The notes: generated by a model not told the origin, from the sequence alone. A stretch of DNA of 64,000 nucleotides from Mycobacterium aquaticum (GCF_002086485.1 NZ_MVHF01000010.1:62001-126000); one strand, 5' to 3'; shown: positions 54,074-63,819, counted from the first letter of the stretch. Numbers and translations are program-made.

Positions 54074-55297
54074 ATGTATTCGGTGACCGATCGCGTGCTC
54101 GTCCTCGGATCCGGATTCGCCGGATTGTGGGCTGCGCTGGGGGCCGCCCGGCGCCTCGACGAGCTGGGAGTGTCGCCTGACGCCGTCGAGATTGTGGTGA
54201 TCAGCTCCCGACCGTTCCACGACATCCGGGTACGCAACTACGAAGCCGACATCAGTGCGTGCCGCATACCGCTGGCCGATGTGCTCGACCCGGCCGGGGT
54301 CCGGCATGTCGTCGGTGATGTGACGAGCATCGACGTCGCGGCGCGCACTGTGTCCCTCGCCGACGGCGCCGCGTACGACTTCGATCGGTTGGTGCTCGCG
54401 GTGGGTAGCCAGGTGGTCCGGCCCGATGTTCCGGGCTTGTCGGAGTTCGGGTTTGACGTGGACACCTACGATGCCTCACGGCGGTTGCAGGATCACCTCC
54501 GAACCCTCGGCGGCTGCGCCGGGGACCCCACGGCGGCGGCGACGGTGGTGGTGGTCGGGGCCGGTCTGACGGGAATCGAGACGGCGTGCGAACTGCCGGA
54601 CGTGATGAGGGCGATCTTCGGCGGCGACGTGACGCCGCGGGTGGTGCTGATCGACCGCAACCCGTATGTCGGGTCGAACATGGGTGAATCTGCGCGGCCG
54701 GTGATCGAGAAGGCGTTGGCAGACAACGGGGTAGAGACGGTCACGGGCGTTCGGGTGGCTGCCGTCGACAAGGCGGGCATCACTCTGTCCTCGGGTGAGG
54801 TGCTGCCTGCGGCCACCGTCGTGTGGTGCGCGGGAATGCGGGCCAATCCGTTGACCGCGCAACTCGGCGTCGAGCGCGACGGTTTGGGTCGGGTGCCGGT
54901 CGATGACTATCTGCGGGTCATCGGCGTGCCCGGGGTGTTCGCCGCAGGCGATGTCGCCGCGGCCCGGATGGACGATGAACACCTCTCGGTGATGTCGTGT
55001 CAGCACTCGCGTCCGATGGGCCGGTACGCGGGGGACAACGTGATCAGCGACTTGTGCGGGGAACCGCTGCTGTCGCTGCGAATCCCTTGGTATGTCACGG
55101 TTCTCGATCTCGGGCCGGCAGGCGCTGTCTATACCGAAGGTTGGGATCGCCAGGTGGTGGCCGACGGTGAGCAGGCCAAGGCCACCAAGCGCGTCATCAA
55201 CACCCAGCGCATCTACCCGCCACTGGATCGGGACCGGGCTGCCCTGCTGGCGGCGGCCGCCCCGGCCCTGCAGACGGCACCCGCGCGCGGAGAGTAG
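54074..55297 (+). CDS. FAD/NAD(P)-dependent oxidoreductase, NDH-2-like
   Basis: 407 residues from ATG 54074; the frame opens 20 codons earlier but the protein-like start is here. FAD motif RVLVLGSGFAGLWAALGAAR near 7-26, second Rossmann VVVVGAGLTGIETACELPD near 158-176, and the FAD signature GVPGVFAAGDVAAARM near 283-298. Similar to type II NADH dehydrogenases and carotenoid-type flavoproteins. No C-terminal membrane anchor is evident. A membrane protein gene follows 42 bp downstream. Confidence 0.92.
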   Translation: MYSVTDRVLVLGSGFAGLWAALGAARRLDELGVSPDAVEIVVISSRPFHDIRVRNYEADISACRIPLADVLDPAGVRHVVGDVTSIDVAARTVSLADGAAYDFDRLVLAVGSQVVRPDVPGLSEFGFDVDTYDASRRLQDHLRTLGGCAGDPTAAATVVVVGAGLTGIETACELPDVMRAIFGGDVTPRVVLIDRNPYVGSNMGESARPVIEKALADNGVETVTGVRVAAVDKAGITLSSGEVLPAATVVWCAGMRANPLTAQLGVERDGLGRVPVDDYLRVIGVPGVFAAGDVAAARMDDEHLSVMSCQHSRPMGRYAGDNVISDLCGEPLLSLRIPWYVTVLDLGPAGAVYTEGWDRQVVADGEQAKATKRVINTQRIYPPLDRDRAALLAAAAPALQTAPARGE

Positions 55298-55327
55298 GGC
55301 ACGAACCGCAGGTCACGGGCTGATCCC

Positions 55328-55333
55328 TACTAT
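55328..55333 (+). promoter_or_regulatory. -10 box TACTAT, leaderless promoter
   Basis: TANNNT hexamer ending 6 nt before ATG 55340, giving the membrane-protein gene its own promoter. Confidence 0.55.
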
Positions 55334-55339
55334 CTGGGG

Positions 55340-56131
55340 ATGGCGTGGCTCAACGAGTGGTGGCAGCACGAGATCGTCCACGGCTACAAGGGGCCGCTGC
55401 TGCTGAGCTTTGTGGCGTTCGTCGTGACCTTCGTGACGACCCGCACCATCACCCGGCTGATCCGCGCCGGCAAGGGGCCGTTCCACAACGTCAGCACCGG
55501 CGGCGTCCACATGCACCACTCGACGCCGGGAGTGCTGCTGCTCATCGCGGGTGCGTTCATGGGCGTCGGGTCGCCGCCGCTGTCGGTGTGGACCTACGTG
55601 GCGGGTGTGCTGATCGGGGTCGGGGCATCGCTCGTGCTCGACGAATTCGCGATGATCTTCCGGCTTCAAGACGTGTACTGGTCGCAGGAAGGCCAGTTGT
55701 CGGTGAACATTGTCACCCTGGCGGCGGCATGCATCGGGCTGGCGGCGGTCGGGGTGTCGCCGGTCAAGGTGCATGACGTTCCCGGGGCTGTCACCGCGGT
55801 GCGGATCGCGGCGGTCGTGCTGCTGGTGTTCCACTTCTTGGTGGTCGCCCTCACTGCCCTGAAAGGCAAGTACCCGACCGCCTTGGTCGGATTGTTCGTC
55901 TCACCGGTCGCCTGGGTGGCGGCCGTGCGGTTGGCCCGACCGACCTCGCCGTGGGCGCGCTGGCGCTACGACTCGAAGAAGTTGGCACACGCCCAACGCC
56001 GTGCCGACGCGTTCGACCGGCGCTGGGCACCGGTACGCAGGCACTGGGACGACTTCATCGGGGGCACACCGACGTCAGCTGCGGCCGAGCCGTCCAGCGC
56101 CGACTCCGGGGGCGTCGAGCACGGCAACTGA
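55340..56131 (+). CDS. integral membrane protein, hypothetical
   Basis: 263 residues from ATG 55340, with its own leaderless-type promoter. About five hydrophobic helices: PLLLSFVAFVVTFVTT, PGVLLLIAGAFMGVG, YVAGVLIGVGASLVL, IVTLAAACIGLAAVGVS, AAVVLLVFHFLVVALTAL. Conserved-looking GGVHMHHSTPGV and LVLDEFAMIFRLQDVYW may form a metal or proton site. The C-terminal 50 residues are soluble and basic. No family assigned. Confidence 0.85.
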   Translation: MAWLNEWWQHEIVHGYKGPLLLSFVAFVVTFVTTRTITRLIRAGKGPFHNVSTGGVHMHHSTPGVLLLIAGAFMGVGSPPLSVWTYVAGVLIGVGASLVLDEFAMIFRLQDVYWSQEGQLSVNIVTLAAACIGLAAVGVSPVKVHDVPGAVTAVRIAAVVLLVFHFLVVALTALKGKYPTALVGLFVSPVAWVAAVRLARPTSPWARWRYDSKKLAHAQRRADAFDRRWAPVRRHWDDFIGGTPTSAAAEPSSADSGGVEHGN

Positions 56132-56191
56132 TCGGTTGCCTGGATGATTTATTGCGGCCCGAGCGATTCGCCGAACTATATGTATTTGGCC

Positions 56192-56232
56192 TGAATTCGA
56201 TATGCGTCGCGCTTCTATTTGAATTCGACATG
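56192..56232. repeat. imperfect 13-bp direct repeats TGAATTCGAYATG in an AT-rich patch
   Basis: TGAATTCGATATG (56192-56204) and TGAATTCGACATG (56220-56232) lie 28 bp apart within an unusually AT-rich leader before the secreted-peptide gene, and could be regulator sites. Confidence 0.55.
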
Positions 56233-56310
56233 AAGGCGCGCGCCATTCTATGCCGCTATATAAAGTTGACGAATCGATGAACAAATTCCTAGACGGGAGT
56301 GACGGGCTAA

Positions 56311-56637
56311 ATGACAATAGGTGCGAATGTGGCGGCAATGGTGTTCATCGGGTTGTGGCCAATTGGGGTGGTGAACGCTGTGTCCGCCTCAGCCGCGCCT
56401 TCAGCGGAATCGTCGGCGAGCGAGACCATCGGTCAGCTACAAAGCGAGGGTTACCGTGTCATCGTCAGCAAGGTTGGCAGCGGGTCGATCGATGATTGCG
56501 TCGTGAGTGCGGTTCGGCAAGGACGTTCGGTGACCGGCCCGCAGCCGCCTGCGGTGGCCAATGGAATCACCACAATGGGACCTGGTCAGGTATTGCAATA
56601 CACCACGGTGTACGTCGACCTCGCATGCAAGCGTTGA
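56311..56637 (+). CDS. small secreted protein
   Basis: 108 residues, ATG 56311. Signal peptide about 1-28 (AAMVFIGLWPIGVVNAVSAS then AA). Mature part has ETIGQLQSEGYRVIVSKVGS and two Cys (DDCVVSAVRQG, DLACKR) that may form a disulfide. Pattern of the small mycobacterial secreted proteins of unknown function, preceded by an AT-rich leader with direct repeats. Confidence 0.78.
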   Translation: MTIGANVAAMVFIGLWPIGVVNAVSASAAPSAESSASETIGQLQSEGYRVIVSKVGSGSIDDCVVSAVRQGRSVTGPQPPAVANGITTMGPGQVLQYTTVYVDLACKR

Positions 56638-56639
56638 TG

Positions 56640-56870
56640 AATTGGCCGCCGCGAAGACGTAGATCCGGACGGCGCGGAGGACTGCTGCCAACTTCGGGTC
56701 GAAGCGGGGGTCGTTTTTGAGAGCGACGTCATTGGTGCCGATGTAGAGAGTGACGAGCTGATCGGGCTTGAAGTCTCCGTGCTCTTTGCGGAAGTGCTGC
56801 GACACCACCGAGTAGGTCAGGCCGAGCACATGTTCCAATGCGTCTTCTCCATGGCAGAAGCCTCGACCTG
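56640..56870 (-). pseudogene. gene remnant, unrecognised
   Basis: A minus-strand stretch with strongly GC third positions encodes a protein-like segment (ALEHVLGLTYSVVSQHFRKE, QLVTLYIGTNDVALKNDPRF, LAAVLRAVRIYVFAAAN). Upstream it lacks a fitting start and downstream it runs into the antisense of the secreted-protein gene. IGTND faintly recalls SGNH hydrolases, but this is not secure. Best read as a decayed or truncated gene. Confidence 0.45.
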
Positions 56871-57037
56871 TCGAGGTCTCACTGTAGAGGGACCGCACCT
56901 GGCAACCCTGCCCCGGTGTGGGCACCGCCGAACACACTTTCTGCACATATTGTGGGTGTGATCAACGTGCGTCACCACGTAGGCTCTCGTGTCGGTGAGC
57001 TGAGCGACAGCACGAAGGGTGCATACGCTCTCGGACG

Positions 57038-57160
57038 ATGAAAGGCCTGCAAGTGCGTGATGTGTTTGTCGTGCTCTTGCTGGCGCTCGCGGCGGCCGGA
57101 CTCCAGGTGACCATCGCGGTGTTGAACCGGATCCAGCGTCGGCCCCGCCAGCGGCGGTAG
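57038..57160 (+). CDS. possible 40-aa membrane miniprotein
   Basis: From ATG 57038 the product is 40 residues: a basic start (MKGLQVRD), one hydrophobic helix (VFVVLLLALAAAGLQVTIAV) and an Arg-rich tail (RIQRRPRQRR). Such architecture is common for small single-span proteins. No good ribosome site is visible, so expression is uncertain. Confidence 0.4.
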   Translation: MKGLQVRDVFVVLLLALAAAGLQVTIAVLNRIQRRPRQRR

Positions 57161-57304
57161 CCGCCCAGCAGCATTCTTCGGCGTGGCCGAACCGTGATGA
57201 ACTCTTGACCGAATCATCAACGCGCGCCGCGGTGTTCGGCCGCAGTCCTGCCCATACCATGACGAGGTTCACAACCAGGCGGTCATCATCAAGGGGTCAG
57301 GCTG

Positions 57305-58102
57305 ATGCGGGCGGTACTTCATTGTGTTCTCGCGTTGGTCGTCATAGCCCTGATGGTTTCCGGGGGGACCGCGGTCGTCGACACCGCGGCGGTTCGGCTG
57401 CCGCTGAGTTCGGACATCGAGTCGATTCTGCCGACCGGGACGGCCGCCGTGGGTGTCGCGCACCCGGTGATGGTGACGTTCAAGCGGTCCGTCGCCAACC
57501 GCGATGCCGCCGAACGCGCCATCGGACTCACGTCCGCACCGGCCAGGACGGGCAAATACGAGTGGCTCGACGACAAGGTCGTGCAGTGGGTGCCCGATCA
57601 GTACTGGCCGGCGCACAGCACCATCGGCCTGTCCATCGGCGGCATGCCGCTGGAGTTCAAGACGGGGCCGAAAATCGTTGGAGTGGCCAGTATCTCGGAT
57701 CACACGTTCACCGTGACCATTGACGGGGAGACGCCGCTCGACATGCCATCGCCGCACCATCTGCCGCACCTGGGCGAACCGGGCGTGCTGCTGGCCTCCA
57801 TGGGGCGCCCAGAGTACGCAACCCCCGTCGGCAACTACACGGTGCTCGGTAAAGAGCGCTCTGTGACAATGGATTCCAGCAGTGTCGGGATACCCGTGGC
57901 ATCTCCTGACGGCTACCTCACCGACGTGGAGTACGCCGTGCGGTTCACCCGCCGGGGCTTGTTCGTGCATTCGGCCCCGTGGGCCGTCCAGTCGATGGGC
58001 TTTGAGAACACCAGCCATGGCTGCATAAGCCTGGCCCCGGCCGCCGCCGAGTGGTACTTCAACACGGTCAATGTCGGCGACCCGGTGATCGTGCAGGAGT
58101 AG
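57305..58102 (+). CDS. L,D-transpeptidase (YkuD), secreted
   Basis: 265 residues, ATG 57305 with AAGGGG upstream. N-terminal signal/anchor (VLALVVIALMVSGGTAVV). One Ig-like module (HPVMVTFKRSVANRDAAERA), then the YkuD domain with RFTRRGLFVHSAPW and the catalytic SHGCISL (Cys240). It forms 3-3 cross-links in peptidoglycan. Shorter than typical mycobacterial Ldt with two Ig domains. Followed by a strong hairpin terminator. Confidence 0.94.
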   Translation: MRAVLHCVLALVVIALMVSGGTAVVDTAAVRLPLSSDIESILPTGTAAVGVAHPVMVTFKRSVANRDAAERAIGLTSAPARTGKYEWLDDKVVQWVPDQYWPAHSTIGLSIGGMPLEFKTGPKIVGVASISDHTFTVTIDGETPLDMPSPHHLPHLGEPGVLLASMGRPEYATPVGNYTVLGKERSVTMDSSSVGIPVASPDGYLTDVEYAVRFTRRGLFVHSAPWAVQSMGFENTSHGCISLAPAAAEWYFNTVNVGDPVIVQE

Positions 58103-58148
58103 CCGTCGGCGACAGCCGGTTTCGGGTGCCAACGACATTCGACATACG

Positions 58149-58184
58149 AGAACGGGCGGCGATCATGTGATCGCCGCCCGTTCT
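58149..58184. terminator. strong bidirectional hairpin
   Basis: Two perfectly complementary 17-nt arms (58149-58165 and 58168-58184; core GAACGGGCGGCGATC) with a minimal loop, between the convergent L,D-transpeptidase and Ala/Pro-rich protein genes. No U-tract. Confidence 0.85.
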
Positions 58185-58211
58185 GATGTCCGACCGCTGT
58201 TCGGGCTCGAA

Positions 58212-58724
58212 TCAGCCCTGGGGACCTGGCTGAACCGGAACACCCGGTGCCGGTCCGCCGGCATCGGCGGGCCGGCTCGTCGGCGCCTCTTTTCCGGCCC
58301 CCACGCCGACCATGTCCGCCAGCGGAGCGCCTGCGGGTGCGGCTGCCGCGGCGATGGGTGCGCCTGCGGCCGCGGGCACGACAGGCACCGGTGGTGCGAG
58401 CGGTACTGCCGGCGCGCCCAGCGGGGGCACCACGGGCACCGGCGGGATTCCTGCCGCGGGTACGACCGGGACCGGTGCGATGGCCGCAGGAACCACCGGC
58501 ACAGCCGCTCCTGCCGCCTCGACGGCAGGCGCGGCGCATGGCGCGGCTGCAGCTGCGGCTACGGGCGCGGCACCTGGTGCCGCCGTTCCTGCCGCCGCAT
58601 CGAGGCAGTTGTACCCGCCCTCCTTCAGCGGAGTGGCCCCGGCATTCGGGCACACCGCCGCGGCGGCCACGCAAACTCCGGCGCTGGCAACAACTTTGAC
58701 TGCGACTCGAGCAAAGCTGATCAT
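58212..58724 (-). CDS. secreted Ala/Pro-rich protein
   Basis: 170 residues from ATG 58724 with GGGAG 8 nt upstream; the longer frame lacks family character. Signal peptide (VAVKVVASAGVCVAAAAVC, cleaving near GAT), one Cys-containing KEGGYNCLDAA, then a low-complexity Ala/Pro/Val tail with PVVP repeats. Similar to mycobacterial cell-wall-associated Ala/Pro-rich proteins. Function unknown. Confidence 0.8.
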   Translation of the reverse strand: MISFARVAVKVVASAGVCVAAAAVCPNAGATPLKEGGYNCLDAAAGTAAPGAAPVAAAAAAPCAAPAVEAAGAAVPVVPAAIAPVPVVPAAGIPPVPVVPPLGAPAVPLAPPVPVVPAAAGAPIAAAAAPAGAPLADMVGVGAGKEAPTSRPADAGGPAPGVPVQPGPQG

Positions 58725-58987
58725 CCCCGACGACTCCCTCGATCGTGCTACGAAATGACTGTCACGAAAATTTGTGCAGCTGAAATGTAGAGCCGCGCGC
58801 AGACGGCGTCCATACATCCGTGTAATTCGATGCGAGGTCGACGCGCGGCCGAGCCGCGGACGTGACCACACCGATGCAGAACCGTCACACCCGGTCGGTG
58901 CATCGTTGTGGTAAACGGCACCAATATTCAACGCGGGCAACGGTTTGGTCGGTTCGATTCGGCCGAGTCAGGCACCGGCCATGCCGA

Positions 58988-59863
58988 TCAGAATTGAGCC
59001 GGATCGGGCCGCACGATCGACCGTGGTGCCAGGGCCAATCCCCGCACGTGCGTCGCGATCTCATGCAAGGGTGCCAGCCACACATCAGAACACGAAGCGA
59101 CGTATTCGACGAGCTCCTCCAACGCCGCTGCCCGCGACGGTCTCCCAGACAGGAACGGGTGATTGGTCAACACGAAGCACCCGCCGGCCGCACGCAACCC
59201 TTCGAACTCCAGCCGCCAGATCTCTGCGGCCTTGCGCGGGCTTTCGATCAACCCTGACCCGGAGAAGTCCGGTATGTAGCAGTACTGCTCCCAGTCGTCG
59301 AGGGCCCACTGGATCGGGATCTCGACGAGCTGCCCGCCACCGGTCACGGCCAACTCGTACGGGTGGTCGGCATCCATCAAACTCGTGTCGTAGAGAAATC
59401 CGCGCTCGGCCAACAGCTTCGGGGTATGCCAGTTCAGTTCCCACATGGGCGCCCGGAATCCGGCAGGTGCCGTGCCGGTCACCGCGGCAAGCGCCTCGAT
59501 GCCGCGGTCGATCACGACGCTCTCCTGCTCGGGCGTCATGCCGGTCAGCACTTCGTGCAGGTAACCGTGATGCGCGATCTCGTGCCCGGCGTCGGCGATG
59601 GCGCGCACGACGTCGGGATGACGCACCGCCGTATAACCGGGCACGAAGAACGTCGCCCGCACGTCGTGTCGTGCGAGGAGGGCCAGGATGCGGGGGACGC
59701 CCACGAGCGGCCCATAGGCCTGATGGGACATCACCGACATTCGACCGGCCAACGCGGTGTCGACCCCGAGGAGAGCCGACTCGGCATCCACATCGAAGGT
59801 GAAGCTTGCGGCCGCGCGCTTGCCGTGTGGCCATGACACCGGCTCTGCGGGGCGCATGGTCAT
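58988..59863 (-). CDS. polysaccharide deacetylase family protein, PuuE/allantoinase-like
   Basis: 291 residues, ATG 59863 overlapping the agmatinase stop by 4 bp. NodB-type motifs: FTFDVDAE with Asp24/Asp26 and [12 protein letters not shown] near 93-104 holding the metal His residues; [10 protein letters not shown] is motif 3. The PuuE branch hydrolyses allantoin or related C-N bonds rather than sugars. Last gene of an operon with a ureohydrolase and two SDRs, so a cyclic ureide or amide is the likely substrate. Confidence 0.87.
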   Translation of the reverse strand: MTMRPAEPVSWPHGKRAAASFTFDVDAESALLGVDTALAGRMSVMSHQAYGPLVGVPRILALLARHDVRATFFVPGYTAVRHPDVVRAIADAGHEIAHHGYLHEVLTGMTPEQESVVIDRGIEALAAVTGTAPAGFRAPMWELNWHTPKLLAERGFLYDTSLMDADHPYELAVTGGGQLVEIPIQWALDDWEQYCYIPDFSGSGLIESPRKAAEIWRLEFEGLRAAGGCFVLTNHPFLSGRPSRAAALEELVEYVASCSDVWLAPLHEIATHVRGLALAPRSIVRPDPAQF

Positions 59864-60834
59864 GCTTTCCGCGCCAGCAGCGAGACGAACTCGTAGGCGA
59901 GGTTGGCCGCCGCGACGCCGGTGATCTCGGCGTGGTCATAGGCGGGTGCCACTTCGACGATGTCGGCGGCCACAAGGTTGAGACCATCGAATCCCCGGAT
60001 GATCTCCAGCAATTCGCGGCTGGTCATACCCCCGGCTTCGGGTGTCCCGGTGCCCGGCGCGTGTGCCGGATCGAGAACGTCGATGTCGACCGATACGTAC
60101 AGCGGCAGCTCGCCGATGCTGCGCCGCAGCGCGTCGACGATGTCGTCGATCGACCGGCGGTGAAGATCGCGACAGTGCACCACGTGGAACCCCATGTCGG
60201 CATCTTCGGCCAGATCGTTGCGCGAGTACAGCGACCCGCGGATGCCGACATGCGCGCTGTGCCCTGAGGCGAACAAGCCTTCTTCGGCCGCCCGCCGAAA
60301 CGGTGTGCCGTGGGTCAGCGGAGTGTTGAAGTAGGTGTCCCACGTGTCGAGGTGGGCGTCGAAGTGCACGAGTGCCACCTGACCGTGAATCCTGTTGACG
60401 GCCTTGAGGAGCGGGTAGGCGATGGTGTGGTCTCCGCCGAGCGAGACCAGGGTGGCCCCGTCGCCGATGAGCTCGACGGCACCCTGCTCGATCTGCGTCA
60501 CGGCGGTCTCGATGTCGAACGGATTGAACGTCAGGTCACCGGCGTCGACGACCTGCCGATGGGCGAACGGCTCGACGTCCAGCGCCGGGTTGTACGGGCG
60601 CAGCAGCCGCGAGGACTGACGAATGTGCGCGGGCCCGAAGCGGGCACCGGGCCGGTAGGTCACCCCGGTGTCGAACGGGATACCGACGACCGCGATGTCG
60701 TGCCGCTGTACGTCCTCGATGCGCGGGAGCCGGGCGAACGTGGTGTGTCCGGCGTAGCGCGGGACCTGCAGTCCGTCGACTGGGCCGGTCGTCCCGGCGG
60801 CGGCGCCGGGCTGTCCGTTGGTCAAACTCTGCAT
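59860..60834 (-). CDS. agmatinase/ureohydrolase family protein
   Basis: 324 residues from ATG 60834; the frame runs to 61275 but that part is a shadow of the SDR gene, which this gene overlaps by 13 bp. Binuclear metal ligands: His136 (GGDHT), Asp159, His161 and Asp163 (FDAHLDTWD), Asp250 and Asp252 (SVDIDVLDP). [12 protein letters not shown] is the substrate loop. The family releases urea from agmatine, guanidinobutyrate or related guanidino acids; exact substrate unknown. Confidence 0.93.
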   Translation of the reverse strand: MQSLTNGQPGAAAGTTGPVDGLQVPRYAGHTTFARLPRIEDVQRHDIAVVGIPFDTGVTYRPGARFGPAHIRQSSRLLRPYNPALDVEPFAHRQVVDAGDLTFNPFDIETAVTQIEQGAVELIGDGATLVSLGGDHTIAYPLLKAVNRIHGQVALVHFDAHLDTWDTYFNTPLTHGTPFRRAAEEGLFASGHSAHVGIRGSLYSRNDLAEDADMGFHVVHCRDLHRRSIDDIVDALRRSIGELPLYVSVDIDVLDPAHAPGTGTPEAGGMTSRELLEIIRGFDGLNLVAADIVEVAPAYDHAEITGVAAANLAYEFVSLLARKA

Positions 60835-61583
60835 CGAGTGGTCCCTCCGTTGATCTGGATTGTCTGCCCGATGATCGATCCCAGCTGCGGCCGCACCAAC
60901 AGCGCGACGGCCGAAGCGATCTCCTCGGGATGGCCGATCCGGCCGAGCGGTATGCCGTCGGCATACCGCTGGTGCATCTCGGTGAGGCTGATACCCGCGT
61001 CCGCGGCATCGACCTCGAGTTGCGGGGTGTCGATGACGCCGGGCGCCACGGCGTTGACGACGATGTTCTCGCGGGCCAGTTCGCGACCCAACGTCTTGGT
61101 GAGAGCGATCAGCCCGGCCTTCGATGCGGCGTACGCGGTGGCGTTGGGCCAGCCGGTGACACCCCATTCGGACGTTACGATCACGATGCGTCCGTGGCCG
61201 ATTCGGCGCATGCCGGGCAGCACGGCCGCAATGGTGTGGAAGGTGCCGCCGAGGTTGGTGTCGACGACCTTCCACCAGTCGTCCTCATCATGGTCGGTCA
61301 ACGGTGCCATCGACATGTAGGCCGCGTTGCACACCAGAACGTCGATGCCTTCGTGCCGCTGGTCGATCTCGGCGATGGCCTCGCACACCGCCGCACGATC
61401 GTGGATATCGGCGGGCACGGCGAACCCGCAGACGGCTTCGACGACCTCTTTCATCTGGGGCGTCTCACTGCGGCCGTTCACGCCGACGTGGTAGCCATCG
61501 CCGGCCAGCTGCTCGGCGATCGCCCGCCCGATGCCCTGCGTGGCACCGGTGACGACCGCGACCGGGATGCGACGTGAACTCAT
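60822..61583 (-). CDS. SDR family oxidoreductase
   Basis: 253 residues, ATG 61583 sharing a base with the upstream SDR stop (TGATG). [20 protein letters not shown] near 9-28, [16 protein letters not shown] with catalytic Ser, [13 protein letters not shown] (Tyr-X3-Lys) and [12 protein letters not shown]: classical FabG-like SDR. It probably oxidises or reduces an intermediate of the operon's pathway. Confidence 0.93.
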   Translation of the reverse strand: MSSRRIPVAVVTGATQGIGRAIAEQLAGDGYHVGVNGRSETPQMKEVVEAVCGFAVPADIHDRAAVCEAIAEIDQRHEGIDVLVCNAAYMSMAPLTDHDEDDWWKVVDTNLGGTFHTIAAVLPGMRRIGHGRIVIVTSEWGVTGWPNATAYAASKAGLIALTKTLGRELARENIVVNAVAPGVIDTPQLEVDAADAGISLTEMHQRYADGIPLGRIGHPEEIASAVALLVRPQLGSIIGQTIQINGGTTRCRV

Positions 61584-62278
61584 CAGATCACCGCCCCGCT
61601 GTTGGGCGACACGACTTCGCCGGTGCAGAAGGAAGATTCGTCGATCAGGAACTGCACCATCTGTGCCACTTCATCGGGCCGGCACAGGCGGCCCGCCGGA
61701 AGCGTCGCCAGGTATTCGGGAGCGCGCCATGGGGAATCCGCCGCGAGCAGCGGAGTGTCCGTCGGGCCGGGTGCCACCGCGTTGACCCGGATGCCGTCGG
61801 CCGCGACTTCGGTTGCCAGGCTTCGGACGAAGCCGATGATGCCGCCTTTCGCGGCCGCGTAGTGGGCGTCGCCCTCACCACCGCCGATCGCCAGTTCCGA
61901 TGCGATGGCCACGATGGCGCCGCGGCGCCGCTCGCGCATCTCCGGCAGGACCGCGCATGTGGCGTTGCGCAGGCCTCCGAGGTGCACGCGCAGCATGCGC
62001 GTCCACGCGTCGGCGGTGATCTCCGAAATCGGCACCATCTCGTAGTAGCCGGCGGCGGTGACCAACGCCTCGATCGGGCCGAGCTCGGCACGGACGACAC
62101 CGATGGCTTCGCGGACCTGAGCAGCTTCGGAAATGTCTGCCGTCACGGACAATTCGGGGATGTCGGCGGGCCGCAGGTCCAGCCCCGCGACCGTCCACCC
62201 GTGCTCTGCAAGCTCGGCACTGATGGCAGCGCCGATGCCCGATGCCGCACCCGTCACCACCGCGACCCGCGGGCTCAC
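61583..62278 (-). CDS. SDR family oxidoreductase
   Basis: 231 residues from GTG 62278, overlapping the permease stop by 4 bp (GTGA); the long frame upstream is a shadow of the permease. VAVVTGAASGIGAAISAELA near 5-24, AIASELAIGGGEGDAHYAAA then KGG (Tyr-X3-Lys), NAVAPGPTDTPL. A classical SDR similar to its neighbour but clearly distinct, implying successive steps or separate substrates. Confidence 0.92.
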   Translation of the reverse strand: MSPRVAVVTGAASGIGAAISAELAEHGWTVAGLDLRPADIPELSVTADISEAAQVREAIGVVRAELGPIEALVTAAGYYEMVPISEITADAWTRMLRVHLGGLRNATCAVLPEMRERRRGAIVAIASELAIGGGEGDAHYAAAKGGIIGFVRSLATEVAADGIRVNAVAPGPTDTPLLAADSPWRAPEYLATLPAGRLCRPDEVAQMVQFLIDESSFCTGEVVSPNSGAVI

Positions 62279-63744
62279 AGCTGTGCCTGCTGTTCGAGCC
62301 GCAAGCGGTCGGCCACCGGTTCGGCGATGCGGCGGCGCAGGCTCACGTAGATCACCGCGCCGATCGCTCCGAGCACCACGGTGGTGATGACCATGCTCCA
62401 GTTGATGTACCACGGCTGGCCCGGCTGCACCCGGGGCCACACGACGTTGATCGTCTGGACCACGATCCACACCGCGGCGCAGTATGTGATCGGCGCTCCC
62501 CAGCGCCCGAGGGTGAACACCCCTGGCGTCCAGCGGCCCGTCAACCGGGCCCACGCCGCACCCAGCACCGGGATACCGAAGGCGATGTAGAAGCCGATGA
62601 CCGTGAAGTTGACCAGGATGTTGTAGAAGTTGGAGCCGGCGAGCAGCACCAGCGCGATCGCCACGACAGCCGTGAGACCGATGGCGTTGATCGGCATGCG
62701 CTCCGGCCCGGCCAGCTTGCTGAACAGTTTGGACGACGGCAACCCGCGGTCGCGCGCAGCACCCCAGATGCACCGGGACACCGCTGCCTGCACCGCCAGG
62801 AAGCTGGAGATGAAGCCGATGACGAACATGATGAGCAGCGGTTTGGCGACCCCGGATCCCAGATGTGCGGTCAGGGTGCCTGCGACCGGGTCGCCGGTCT
62901 GCTCGGTGAGTACCTGATCGAGATTGGGTATGGCCAAAATCAATGCGGCACTGGAGAACATGACGATCAGGCCGACGCCGAACAGGCTGCCGATGATGGC
63001 CTTGGGCACGTTGCGGGCGGGGTCGTCGACCTCTTCGGCGATGGAACCCGCCGACTCGAACCCCACGAAGGCCCAGCCGGCGTAAGCGATGGCCAGCAGC
63101 ATCGGCCCCGACATCCAGCCCCCCGAGCCGGGCAACCCGTGCAGCAGTGCGGAGAACGGGTTCTCGCGATAGAAGATCAGCAGCACGATGCCCAGCCCGA
63201 CCGATCCGAGGATTTCGCACGTGATGCTGGCGATCACCATCACCTTCAGCACCCGCCGGCCGATCATGTTGGTGGCGGTGCCGATCGCGATGATGGCGAT
63301 GGCCACCAGCGTGGTGGTCCACCGGCTGCGTTCCTCGATGCCCAGCACTTCGAGGAGGAATCCGGCGGCGGCATAGGCCAGCGTCGAGAGCGCGATGGTC
63401 AAGCCCCACATGTAGGCCCATGCGGCGGTCCACCCCGCGGTGGTGCCGCGAACGTGGCGCGCCCACTGATACACGCTGCCGGCGTACGGCCATCGTGAGG
63501 ACAGCTCGCCGAACACGGCTGCCACCGCCAGCTGGCCGACCAGCACGATCGGGAACGCCCAGAAGAACCGGGGCCCGGCGGTGAACAGGCCCAGCGTGAA
63601 GATCGCGTAGAGCGCCACGATCGGTGATACGTCGGCGAAGGCGAGGGAGAACGCCGAGCGGAGCGTGAAACCGCGATTGAGTTTTTCGACCTCATGGTGC
63701 GGTGGTTCGGCCGGGGCTTTGTGACTTCGGGTGTCCGGACGCAT
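62275..63744 (-). CDS. APC-superfamily amino acid/polyamine permease
   Basis: 489 residues, ATG 63744. Twelve hydrophobic segments; the APC opening FSLAFADVSPIVALYAIFTL near 32-51 and GWAFVGFESAGSIAEEVDDP near 218-237 (transmembrane 6 region) are family landmarks. First gene of the operon, so it likely imports the substrate that the ureohydrolase, deacetylase and SDRs process. Divergent from a PucR-type regulator. Confidence 0.93.
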   Translation of the reverse strand: MRPDTRSHKAPAEPPHHEVEKLNRGFTLRSAFSLAFADVSPIVALYAIFTLGLFTAGPRFFWAFPIVLVGQLAVAAVFGELSSRWPYAGSVYQWARHVRGTTAGWTAAWAYMWGLTIALSTLAYAAAGFLLEVLGIEERSRWTTTLVAIAIIAIGTATNMIGRRVLKVMVIASITCEILGSVGLGIVLLIFYRENPFSALLHGLPGSGGWMSGPMLLAIAYAGWAFVGFESAGSIAEEVDDPARNVPKAIIGSLFGVGLIVMFSSAALILAIPNLDQVLTEQTGDPVAGTLTAHLGSGVAKPLLIMFVIGFISSFLAVQAAVSRCIWGAARDRGLPSSKLFSKLAGPERMPINAIGLTAVVAIALVLLAGSNFYNILVNFTVIGFYIAFGIPVLGAAWARLTGRWTPGVFTLGRWGAPITYCAAVWIVVQTINVVWPRVQPGQPWYINWSMVITTVVLGAIGAVIYVSLRRRIAEPVADRLRLEQQAQL

Positions 63745-63804
63745 GGGGCGCTCCTCACAGAAGGTGTTGAGGCTTGACTATGCAGCGGTCGTGCATCCGC
63801 GTGA

Positions 63805-63819
63805 ATACTCAGTCAGTAT
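63805..63819. promoter_or_regulatory. inverted repeat ATACT-CAGTC-AGTAT
   Basis: Perfect 5-bp arms in the 117-bp gap between the divergent permease operon and the PucR-type gene; a candidate regulator site or part of overlapping promoters. Confidence 0.5.
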
